Assembly: GCA_002293455.1 (NCBI GenBank)
Contig: DBDH01000083.1
Span: 1-18,535, forward strand
Direction: 5' to 3'
DNA: 18,535 nucleotides
Origin: Treponema sp. UBA937
Lineage (GTDB): Bacteria > Spirochaetota > Spirochaetia > Treponematales > Breznakiellaceae
Every line of letters begins with the position of its first letter. Position 1 is the stretch's first letter. The translations under genes and the position numbers were made by a program. The notes beneath the pieces are model-generated. The model had not been told where the DNA came from and made no database searches. It worked only from the letters and a program-made list of their open reading frames with translations. Below, piece after piece: positions 8,024-14,746 of this stretch.

Positions 8024-8047
8024 AAAAAATCTGACATTTTCAGATTT
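8024..8047 (-). terminator. Terminator-like hairpin immediately 5' of tRNA-Gln
   Basis: On the minus strand AAATCTGA (8047-8040) pairs with TCAGATTT (8034-8027) around a 5-base loop and runs into a six-T tract (8029-8024). The stem has eight pairs but few G-C. The tract ends only seven bases before the first base of the tRNA, so no promoter fits between them. It may terminate or attenuate the ispE-spoVG transcript. Confidence 0.5.
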
Positions 8048-8197
8048 CTCTCAATTCATTAACCTAAACAACCCCTGTGAAACTTCTGCATTTAAAAAGT
8101 TTCAAAAACCAGAGATTTTATTTTTTTTAAAGCCGAAAATACCGCTGTTTCCGGCGGACTAAACACTCTAAAACCGCTTTTAACGGCTTTCGTCACA

Positions 8198-8479
8198 CTA
8201 CAAATCTACGGAAAGATCATCCTGAACATTCCCACTGTCATACTTCTCCAAAATCTTCGTTTGAAGTTCTGTTCGGAACTCAGGATTGATAGGATGTGCT
8301 ACATCCTTGTACTCCCCTGCCCTCGTCTTCCTTGAAGGCATAGCAATAAATACCCCGTTTTTTCCTTCAATAATTTTTACATTGTGAACAACCAGGCAGT
8401 CATCAAATGTAACCGTCACGTAAGCCTTTAGTTTACCTTCTCCAGCAACTTTTCGGACTCTAATATCAGTTATCTCCAC
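8198..8479 (-). CDS. spoVG: SpoVG family regulator
   Basis: SpoVG is a small protein known from Bacillus, Staphylococcus and Borrelia; in spirochaetes and staphylococci it binds DNA and RNA and tunes gene expression. The 93 residues match the family from end to end: MEITDIRVRK start, LKAYVTVTFDDCLVVHNVKIIEG, then GVFIAMPSRKT and the DVAHPINPEFR segment. The start is a GTG with AAAGGAG six bases upstream. It lies 52 bases after ispE on the same strand, with no terminator between them. Downstream (8048-8197) there is no gene, only weak imperfect hairpins. Confidence 0.95.
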   Translation of the reverse strand: MEITDIRVRKVAGEGKLKAYVTVTFDDCLVVHNVKIIEGKNGVFIAMPSRKTRAGEYKDVAHPINPEFRTELQTKILEKYDSGNVQDDLSVDL

Positions 8480-8531
8480 GACGCGCTCCTTTTTGGGATC
8501 AGGATTTGCTATTATTTTAACACCCTAATAC

Positions 8532-9407
8532 CTAACGCGCAAGTGGATACGTCAATTTGACGAAACTACCCGCAAAATGAAAGCCATGTACCGCCTTTTC
8601 CGCAGATTTCCGGTCTTTATAGACCCCAAAACAGGTTGATCCTGCTCCGGATAAACCTGAAAATAAAGCTCCGGATGCCTCAAAAGCCCGGAAAATATTC
8701 TGATACGCCTCTTTTTCGTCTTTCTTCCCGCACGAAAGAAAGACAGGCAAAAAATCATTCTTATACGGCCATTCCGACGGATCCGCCGCCAACGCGTCAA
8801 TCAATTGACGTTTTGACAATTCCGGACCGGCATCAGGGATTCCATGTTCGTCAAAGAGACGGTACGCTTCAGCCGTAGCGCTTGAAAATCCCGGATTCGC
8901 AAGAACAATCCATATAGTATCCGGCGTTTTCACCGGATCAATCTTTTCTCCTCTGCCGGAAACAAACGCCGTTCCCGAATTAAGGAAAAAAGGAACATCG
9001 CTGCCCAATTGCAGGGCTAAATGATGAAGTTCATCATTATCCAACCGATAATTTCCTAAAACATTGAGGGCCTTCAATGTTGAAGCCGCGTCGGACGAAG
9101 CACCGCCCAGCCCGGAACCAAAAGGAATCATCTTTTGAACATCTATTAATACAGAAGCGGAAAAACCCGTGTATTCCCTGAAAAGCGAAACCGCTTTAAA
9201 AATCAGGTTTTGCTCCCGCGGCACCCTGCCGTCCATCTTGATAACGCAAGCGTTCTCTGTGTCCAAAACAGTAAAACTCAAAGTATCGCCAAAATCGAGC
9301 GCCATAAAAATGCTTTCCAGATCATGAAATCCATCATCCCGTTTTCCGAGAATACGGAGATGCACATTGATCTTGCACGGCGCGCCGATTATGAAATCGC
9401 TTGTCAT
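8532..9407 (-). CDS. ispE: 4-diphosphocytidyl-2-C-methyl-D-erythritol kinase IspE
   Basis: IspE phosphorylates CDP-methylerythritol in the MEP pathway to isoprenoid precursors and belongs to the GHMP kinases. The start at ATG 9407 gives 291 residues, normal for the family; the frame is open further upstream but that stretch is promoter DNA. Family motifs are the N-terminal PCKINVHL (Lys12), the ATP-binding glycine loop PFGSGLGGASSDAA (about 95-108) and the C-terminal SGAGSTCFGV. There is no clear Shine-Dalgarno, only CCTGG, and the -10 box ends 12 bases before the ATG, so the mRNA may be nearly leaderless. It appears to be the first gene of the run that continues to ftsH. Confidence 0.95.
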   Translation of the reverse strand: MTSDFIIGAPCKINVHLRILGKRDDGFHDLESIFMALDFGDTLSFTVLDTENACVIKMDGRVPREQNLIFKAVSLFREYTGFSASVLIDVQKMIPFGSGLGGASSDAASTLKALNVLGNYRLDNDELHHLALQLGSDVPFFLNSGTAFVSGRGEKIDPVKTPDTIWIVLANPGFSSATAEAYRLFDEHGIPDAGPELSKRQLIDALAADPSEWPYKNDFLPVFLSCGKKDEKEAYQNIFRAFEASGALFSGLSGAGSTCFGVYKDRKSAEKAVHGFHFAGSFVKLTYPLAR

Positions 9408-9419
9408 AACCAGGATTTG

Positions 9420-9447
9420 ATTATAACGAAAAATCGAGTTTTGTAAA
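9420..9447 (-). promoter_or_regulatory. Promoter of the ispE-spoVG-tRNA-rplY-tilS-ftsH run
   Basis: On the minus strand TTTACA and a perfect TATAAT are separated by 16 bases. The -10 ends 12 bases before the ispE ATG, so a start point 6-8 bases downstream would leave a leader of only about 4-6 bases. No better promoter is seen farther upstream in the AT-rich gap to 9535. Confidence 0.65.
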
Positions 9448-9535
9448 GCCGTTTTGTTAAGAAAAAATCTTTCTATAAAACTATGGAAAAAACACATTTT
9501 TTGCGAAAAAAAATCAAAAACTACGCGAAAACCTG

Positions 9536-9565
9536 TTGACAGATATATGGACTTCCCCTTATGTT
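9536..9565 (+). promoter_or_regulatory. Promoter of the Asp-rich protein gene
   Basis: A perfect TTGACA (9536-9541) is followed by TTATGT after 17 bases, or TATGTT after 18. The GGAG of the gene lies about 20 bases further on. It is divergent to the ispE promoter about 90 bases away. Confidence 0.6.
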
Positions 9566-9597
9566 TCAAGAAATAACAAGTCCAAATGGAGAATGCT

Positions 9598-9885
9598 ATG
9601 GTTCTGGATGAGCCCATGTACAGTGAAAACGAGCTCGAAGTTATGCCTGTTGACTTCGACCAAAATGACGGTGCCGCACTTCCCTTCTATGCTTTTGAAG
9701 ACGATGAAGACGAAGAAGATGATGATGAAATTGACGGCGATTTTGACGACATGGATGACGACTTTGACGATGATGATTTCGACGATGATGATTTTGACGA
9801 CGACGATGATGATTTTGACGATGATGACGACGACGATTACGACTACGAAGATGACGTAGATTTTGATAATTTCGACGATAATTAA
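9598..9885 (+). CDS. Extremely acidic Asp-rich low-complexity protein
   Basis: This 95-residue protein of unknown function starts at ATG 9598, with GGAG six bases upstream; an ATG at 9586 has no such site. Residues 1-33 are of mixed composition (MVLDEPMYSENELEV start). From 34 to the end almost every residue is Asp or Glu, with Phe or Tyr at intervals in a FDDDD repeat. There is no signal peptide and no membrane segment. The tail resembles the disordered acidic tail of the RNA polymerase delta subunit (RpoE of Firmicutes), but the folded delta domain is missing. Possible roles are nucleic-acid mimic, cation binding or chaperone; none is shown. Translation signals, promoter and terminator all support a real gene. 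Confidence 0.75.
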   Translation: MVLDEPMYSENELEVMPVDFDQNDGAALPFYAFEDDEDEEDDDEIDGDFDDMDDDFDDDDFDDDDFDDDDDDFDDDDDDDYDYEDDVDFDNFDDN

Positions 9886-9919
9886 AAGATTTGCCGCGTT
9901 CTGCCGTGTAAACCCCAAC

Positions 9920-9951
9920 AAGGACCTTTTGCAAGCCTGCGGAAGGTCCTT
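9920..9951. terminator. Hairpin between convergent genes (bidirectional terminator)
   Basis: AAGGACCTT (9920-9928) and AAGGTCCTT (9943-9951) form a perfect nine-pair stem with a 14-base loop. It lies between the plus-strand Asp-rich gene and the minus-strand MATE gene. Only short T runs follow on either side, so termination may be partial. Confidence 0.5.
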
Positions 9952-9974
9952 CTGCGGTGAAGCGGTTCGTTTAT

Positions 9975-11309
9975 TTATCGGTGTTGTACGGTCCGCGTAT
10001 TTTTCTTATCCTTTATGATAAAAATCACGCTGAACAGCAGCGTCACTGTTTCCGTGAGCGGGGCGGTCAGCCATACTCCCAACATGCCAAGAATCGGCGG
10101 AAGCGTGAAAACACAGATCAAGAGGATTACAAGTCCCCGCGAAGAAGAGATAACGGCCGATTCTTTCGCTTTCCCGATTGACGTAAAATAAAACGATGTA
10201 ATGGTGTTGATACCCGCAAATAGAAATGAAACGGCGAAAACCGGCATACCGGACCGTATCATTTGCTTAACGGCAGCGCTGTTCACAAAGATGCCGCCGT
10301 ACCAGCCGGCACCGGTCAGCACAAACAAGAAGAAAACGCCTCCTGCCGCCAGTACAAACAAGTTTGTGATTTTACGTAAATCCCTTGCAAGCGGCAGTTC
10401 TCCCGCTCCGTAACTAAAACTGATAAGCGGACTCGCGCCCTGCCCGAAACCGATTACGATCATACTGAACATGTAAGCGACGTATCCCGCAACCGCGAAA
10501 GCCGTCACGCCGTCAATACCAACATTTTTGAGTATCACATAATTGTAGGCAAACATAGAAATACAAAGCGACATTTCACCGATAAACTCGGAACTGCCGT
10601 TCAGGAGCGTGTCTTTCAAAACCTGCCCCGAATAAGTAAATCTGCCGATTTTAAACACACGCGATTTTTTCAGGAAAAAAATCAGCACCGGAATCAGCGC
10701 AATAAGAGCCGACACAAGCGACGCGAAGGCAACACCTTTCACGCCCCAGAGGAAGCATCGGACAAACACATAATTGAGCAGAATATTCAGCAGCACGTTT
10801 AGAATATTCACCGCCATGAAATACTGCGGCTTGCCTTCCGCACGGATAAACATTCCAAAAGACGCGGTAATCACCATGAGGGGCAGTTCAAAGAGCATGA
10901 TGCCGTAATACTCTTTAAAGTATTCTGCCGCCTTTCCTTCCGCGCCAAGGATGCCGAGCATTGGTTCAAGACAGAAGTACATGACGGCGCTCAGCAGAAC
11001 GACCAATACCGCCGCCGTAAGCATCGTTTGATTAAAAACGGCATTGCTCTTTTGCAGATTCCCGCCGCCGAACGCCATTCCGGCGATAGCGGCGCCGCCC
11101 ACCGAAACCATCAGCCCCGCCGCCAGAAAGAGGTACACAATCGGCAGTCCAAGATTGACCGCGGCAAGTCCTTCTTCGCCGACAAAGTTGCCGATGAAAA
11201 AACCATCGGCAACGCTTATCAGCGAAGTAAGCACCATCGCGATAATCGACGGAATCGAAAACTGTAAAATCGATGTTACTTTGTTGTGTTGAATGCTTTC
11301 AACCTGCAT
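9975..11309 (-). CDS. MATE family multidrug/Na+ antiporter
   Basis: This 444-residue inner-membrane transporter has about 12 hydrophobic segments in two similar halves, as in MATE efflux pumps that export cationic drugs in exchange for Na+ or H+. Family features include the N-terminal IPSIIAMVLTSLISVADGFF, the GEEGLAAVNLGLPI stretch and GFGQGASPLISFSYGAG in the second half. The start ATG 11309 has GGAG nine bases upstream; ATG 11315 is closer (three bases), and ATG 11363 has no site. It lies 85 bases after the dehydrogenase gene on the same strand. The AraC/GyrI-type regulator further upstream makes drug or stress induction plausible. The substrate is not known. Confidence 0.92.
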   Translation of the reverse strand: MQVESIQHNKVTSILQFSIPSIIAMVLTSLISVADGFFIGNFVGEEGLAAVNLGLPIVYLFLAAGLMVSVGGAAIAGMAFGGGNLQKSNAVFNQTMLTAAVLVVLLSAVMYFCLEPMLGILGAEGKAAEYFKEYYGIMLFELPLMVITASFGMFIRAEGKPQYFMAVNILNVLLNILLNYVFVRCFLWGVKGVAFASLVSALIALIPVLIFFLKKSRVFKIGRFTYSGQVLKDTLLNGSSEFIGEMSLCISMFAYNYVILKNVGIDGVTAFAVAGYVAYMFSMIVIGFGQGASPLISFSYGAGELPLARDLRKITNLFVLAAGGVFFLFVLTGAGWYGGIFVNSAAVKQMIRSGMPVFAVSFLFAGINTITSFYFTSIGKAKESAVISSSRGLVILLICVFTLPPILGMLGVWLTAPLTETVTLLFSVIFIIKDKKNTRTVQHR

Positions 11310-11394
11310 ATACATTTTCTCCTTTAATCTATTTGTGAAGAAAATGATACGAAAGTTGAACATTAATTACTTCTGAATTTGTGCTTTTTACTCG

Positions 11395-12258
11395 TTAAGT
11401 GTCCATGTAAGGCGCAACAATTTGACTGCAATATCCCCAGACACGGTTTTCATTTTCAATCGAATAATATCTGTCGCTCGGTTCAGCAGGCTTTTTCTTT
11501 GGACCATAATAAAGACCTGTAACATGTTCTACATCATCAGAAGAGGCTAAGTAAATCAGGGAAGCCGCTCCTTGTTCAGCCGTCAAAGAAAAACGCATCA
11601 GCAATTTCCCGACAAGATTCGTGAAAAATCCTCTGTCGGCATCAAGCCCGAAATTGGTGTTGGAAACGCCGGGATGAACGGTATTAACGGTAATGTTTTT
11701 CGGTTTTAATTCTGCCGAAAGATGCCGCGAAATCCAAATAAGATAGAGTTTTGATAATCCGTACGCGCGCACAGAGTCGTAATTCTTTTCCAACTGAAAA
11801 TCATGAAAAAAAGGTTTGCCGCCGAATTTATGCATTTCCGATGAAACATTGATAATCCGCGCGGAAGGCGCGTTTGACAAAAGCGGCAGAAGCGACTGCG
11901 TTAAGAGGAAGGGCGAGAGCAGGTTAAGAACAATGGTCTTTTCAAAACCTTCATCTGTCGCTTCTCTCACTTTACCCATCGTTCCGCCGGCATTATTGAT
12001 GAGTACATCCAATTTCTGATACTTCTTCTTAACATCATCCGCCATTTTTTTTACATCGGATAATAAAAATAAATCGCCAAGCAGTATATCAATATTGGCA
12101 TTTCCGGTTTCCGCTTTTATTTCTTCCAGCACACGCAATGTTTTATCTTTATTCCGCCCGTGAACGATAACCGTGTGCCCTTGTTTCGCCAATTCTTTTG
12201 CGGCAGCTTTTCCAATGCCGTTTGTCGCTCCGGTGATTAAAATGATTTTACTTTCCAT
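11395..12258 (-). CDS. Short-chain dehydrogenase/reductase (SDR)
   Basis: This 287-residue classical-type SDR uses NAD(P)(H) in the cytoplasm. The start ATG 12258 has AAGGAG five bases upstream. The Rossmann motif TGATNGIG lies near residue 10, NNAGG near 90, the catalytic Ser in INVSSEMH and the YGLSK (Tyr-x3-Lys) pair after it. The order and the HPGVSNTNFG segment resemble the retinol-dehydrogenase-like branch, but the true substrate cannot be told. The residue before the active site, in SVRAYGLSK, is normal. It lies between an AraC-type regulator and a MATE pump on one strand, so it may detoxify or modify a small molecule that the pump also handles. Confidence 0.9.
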   Translation of the reverse strand: MESKIILITGATNGIGKAAAKELAKQGHTVIVHGRNKDKTLRVLEEIKAETGNANIDILLGDLFLLSDVKKMADDVKKKYQKLDVLINNAGGTMGKVREATDEGFEKTIVLNLLSPFLLTQSLLPLLSNAPSARIINVSSEMHKFGGKPFFHDFQLEKNYDSVRAYGLSKLYLIWISRHLSAELKPKNITVNTVHPGVSNTNFGLDADRGFFTNLVGKLLMRFSLTAEQGAASLIYLASSDDVEHVTGLYYGPKKKPAEPSDRYYSIENENRVWGYCSQIVAPYMDT

Positions 12259-12287
12259 TTTGTCTCCTTCAGTAATTAAACAATTGG

Positions 12288-12296
12288 ATTGTATCA
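12288..12296 (-). promoter_or_regulatory. Candidate extended -10 promoter before the SDR gene
   Basis: On the minus strand TGATACAAT has the form TGn plus TACAAT, a one-base mismatch to the -10 consensus, 29 bases upstream of the SDR start. No good -35 is present. It could be an activator-dependent promoter for the AraC-type protein encoded just upstream. Confidence 0.35.
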
Positions 12297-12339
12297 TGTT
12301 TGTTTCTTTTGCGATAGTTTAGCGCGTTACAGAGACGTA

Positions 12340-13173
12340 TCACTTTACCGGAACGCAAATATCGATTTTCATGATCATGGAATCGCAGTCGATGTTTCGG
12401 TAGATTTCAAAATCGTAACGGTCGTCAAGTTCATAGTTACTTTTCGGCATCCACACATTAAAGATACTTTGATACGCGGTGTAGATTTGCTTCACGGGAC
12501 CGTCAAAATGATAGACCGCGAATTTTCCGCCCTTTATGATATAGGTGTTTTCAAGATTACAGCCTTCCGGAGCGGTCATGCAAATATCGTAGAGGCATTC
12601 ATCAATATTGGTGATGGAAGGATCGTTGTACGTGCGTTCAAGGAAAAGCGTTTCTTCTGTAACGTACTCCTGGTACTTTTTCTGAAACGCGTCCCAATGT
12701 CTGGACAGATTTTCGTAACTTCCTTTATGGCGCTGATAAATCACAAGATGATCTTCCAGAATTTCCACCGTGATTTTCCGGCAGCATTCTTTATATGATT
12801 CCAGTTCTACATCGGTCTTGCCATAAAACGGATGTTTAAGGGACTTTTGCAAGATTGACCGGCGGAACGCTGCCGGGGAAAGATTGTGATGCTGCCTAAA
12901 AGATGTGCTGTAATTCGATGAGCTATACCCATAACTGCCGCCTATTTCCGTGATGCTTTTATCTTTTTCCACTTTTAAGCGGAAGGCGCTTTGTTCCATT
13001 CTGACGCGTTTGATAAACGCGAATATGCCTTCGCCGGTTTCCTTTTTAAACAAACGGGAAAAGTGAAAGCGGGAGAATCCGCAATAGGCGGCAATGTCAT
13101 CGACGGATAAATCTTCATCAATATGATTCAGGATATAATCAATCGCGCGGTTAATGTATTCGTTATGGATCAT
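12340..13173 (-). CDS. AraC-type regulator with GyrI-like effector domain
   Basis: This 277-residue transcription regulator has the architecture of Rob and similar proteins. An N-terminal AraC domain with two helix-turn-helix units (about 8-105; DLSVDDIAAYCGFSRFHFSR, then ITEIGGSYGYSSSNYSTSFR and LSPAAFR) is followed by a GyrI/SOUL-type small-molecule-binding domain (about 125-277). That domain binds lipophilic or cationic drugs in relatives. The start ATG 13173 lies nine bases after the rsfS stop and lacks a clear ribosome-binding site. The next genes on the strand encode an SDR and a MATE pump, its likely targets. Autoregulation is typical, but no repeated operator was seen. Confidence 0.92.
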   Translation of the reverse strand: MIHNEYINRAIDYILNHIDEDLSVDDIAAYCGFSRFHFSRLFKKETGEGIFAFIKRVRMEQSAFRLKVEKDKSITEIGGSYGYSSSNYSTSFRQHHNLSPAAFRRSILQKSLKHPFYGKTDVELESYKECCRKITVEILEDHLVIYQRHKGSYENLSRHWDAFQKKYQEYVTEETLFLERTYNDPSITNIDECLYDICMTAPEGCNLENTYIIKGGKFAVYHFDGPVKQIYTAYQSIFNVWMPKSNYELDDRYDFEIYRNIDCDSMIMKIDICVPVK

Positions 13174-13182
13174 GATACATAA

Positions 13183-13557
13183 TCATTGTTCGCTTTTCAT
13201 GGTTATTTGCTCCGCATCGCTCCAGAGGCGTTCGAGTTCATAAAAAGAACGTGCCCTCTGTGTCATTAAATGGACGACGATGTTTCCAAGGTCGATAAGG
13301 CTCCACTCCTCATCTTTGGGAACTTTGCGCTGTCTCCGCAGGATTTCGAGGTCTTTTTCGCCCGCGAAATCTTTGATGTGTTTGTGGAGGCCCTGAACCT
13401 GGGCGGAGCTCGTAACAGTGGCGATGACAAAAAAATCGGTCCAGGTGTTTTGTCCGCGCAAATCCATGACAAGCACATCCGAGGCGCGGTAATCGCGCAA
13501 TAGGGCGCCCAATTCCAGAGCAAGGTTTTTATCACCGGTTTGTAACATATCGTCCAT
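13183..13557 (-). CDS. rsfS: Ribosomal silencing factor RsfS (Iojap/YbeB)
   Basis: RsfS binds L14 on the free 50S subunit and blocks joining to 30S when nutrients are short. The 124-residue protein has the family blocks SDVLVMDLRGQNTWTDFFVI, a conserved 'HKHIKDF' helix, EWSLIDLGNIVVHLMT and the RSFYELERLW end. The start ATG 13557 has GGAAGGGA five bases upstream; a TTG at 13572 is an alternative. It overlaps the LCP gene by 26 bases, so it is probably translationally coupled. In Firmicutes nadD, yqeK and rsfS are neighbours as well. Confidence 0.95.
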   Translation of the reverse strand: MDDMLQTGDKNLALELGALLRDYRASDVLVMDLRGQNTWTDFFVIATVTSSAQVQGLHKHIKDFAGEKDLEILRRQRKVPKDEEWSLIDLGNIVVHLMTQRARSFYELERLWSDAEQITMKSEQ

Positions 13558-14746
13558 TAAAATCCCTTCCAATAATGAGAGTAAAATCCGCTTTGTATTC
13601 CATATTCTGAGAACTTAACTCTTCCGGATTGAAGAGTTCCCTCGTAATATTTTTGCATTGAATAATATCCGCAAACGTATCGCCAAGTTCGTTAATTCCC
13701 GAACGGTCGATAATTGTGGTGAAGGCATAGTCGTTGTTTTCCGCGTTGCCGACCGTGATGACATCATAGCCGAAACCCTGGATCAATTCCGATGTACGCC
13801 GCGCGAGGCCGCTTGTGGGCGTTCCGTTGAGTATTTCTACCGTAAACACGCGGTCGGCCAGCGAGCCGTCGCCTTGTCTGGTGAGCGTTACCAAAGTCTG
13901 GCGGACAACATCCTTGACATAAGAGCCGTCAAAAAAAGGAAGAATGAGTTCCTGTCCCGAAACTTCCTTTACATTTCCGCCGACAGATTGAACATTCATT
14001 CTGTCCGTATCAATATAAGCAAGTTCGGAAAACAGCCGTGAACGGTAACGCCGGCTCATTTCACTGTCAATGAGCGTATTAAAAACTTTCGCAATCTGGG
14101 GATTTTGAAGATATTCGCTTCTTTCGCCCAGGGTTTTTAAAAAACCCTTGAAAAAACGCTGCCGCCGCGAAGCTGCCGTATCCCTGTCATCTTCTTCCAG
14201 AACATAGGTAACATACTGCCCGGCTTTTTCTCCGTCCAGAACAACCATTCCCGACGGAAACAAAACAGGTTTTTCTCCGCCATACAGTTCTACCGGAGAA
14301 GGGATAAAAATCTCAACGCCTTCCATGAGGTCCACAAGTTTTCCAAGATTTTCGACGCTGAACACCACGCTGAAATCAATATCTATCCCCAAGAGTTTTG
14401 AAAGTTCGTTTTCAAAAGGCGTTATCCTTTCAGAAACATACACAGCGTCGATCCGGTCGGTACGGTTTATTCTTTGAATGATTAAGCCGATTTCGCCGGG
14501 AACATCAAACATTGCCGCTCTTTTTGTGGCAGGATAATACATCAGTACAAAAGAACTGAGGGGTTTTTCGTCCTTTTCGATGATCATCAACGTGTTGATA
14601 ACGCCGTCTTCGGCAAAAATTTCTTCCAGCGGGTCGCTCCGCAGAGCAATTACCGCAAAAACCGCGCCGCCTGCCACTATCAATACGATGATAATTACCA
14701 AAATAAAACTGGCATCAACGGAACTGCTCTTATTTTTCACGGACAT
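13532..14746 (-). CDS. LytR-CpsA-Psr (LCP) family protein with LytR C-terminal domain
   Basis: This 404-residue protein has one N-terminal membrane anchor (about 13-35) and the rest outside the cytoplasm. Residues 45-205 resemble the LCP domain: IDAVYV in place of the usual 'kinaay', LLGIDIDFSVVFSVENLGKL, and LVDLMEGVEIFIP like the family 'lvDalGGV.v.vp'. A LytR_C domain follows (about 300-390, starting VEILNGTPTSGLARR). LCP enzymes of Gram-positives transfer polymers from lipid carriers to peptidoglycan. Here the family 'SIPRDT' reads DVPGEI (81-86) and the 'yvR.R' block reads YVLEED (181-186), so key arginines are missing and the activity is doubtful. The start has AAGGGGAA directly before it and overlaps nadD-yqeK by 10 bases. 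Confidence 0.85.
   Translation of the reverse strand: MSVKNKSSSVDASFILVIIIVLIVAGGAVFAVIALRSDPLEEIFAEDGVINTLMIIEKDEKPLSSFVLMYYPATKRAAMFDVPGEIGLIIQRINRTDRIDAVYVSERITPFENELSKLLGIDIDFSVVFSVENLGKLVDLMEGVEIFIPSPVELYGGEKPVLFPSGMVVLDGEKAGQYVTYVLEEDDRDTAASRRQRFFKGFLKTLGERSEYLQNPQIAKVFNTLIDSEMSRRYRSRLFSELAYIDTDRMNVQSVGGNVKEVSGQELILPFFDGSYVKDVVRQTLVTLTRQGDGSLADRVFTVEILNGTPTSGLARRTSELIQGFGYDVITVGNAENNDYAFTTIIDRSGINELGDTFADIIQCKNITRELFNPEELSSQNMEYKADFTLIIGRDFNGRYVTNR

Noticed and set aside
7938..8162. Plus-strand frame across tRNA-Gln
   Set aside because: It runs through the complement of the tRNA and the hairpin, and has no ribosome-binding site.
9713..9880. GAT/GAC repeats looking like a tandem or CRISPR-type array
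   Set aside because: They encode Asp runs in one continuous frame, and there are no spacers or conserved repeat units.
9559..9921. Long minus-strand frame rich in Ile and Val opposite the Asp-rich gene
   Set aside because: It is the mirror of the GAT/GAC repeat. There is no ribosome-binding site, and the plus strand has promoter, start site and terminator.
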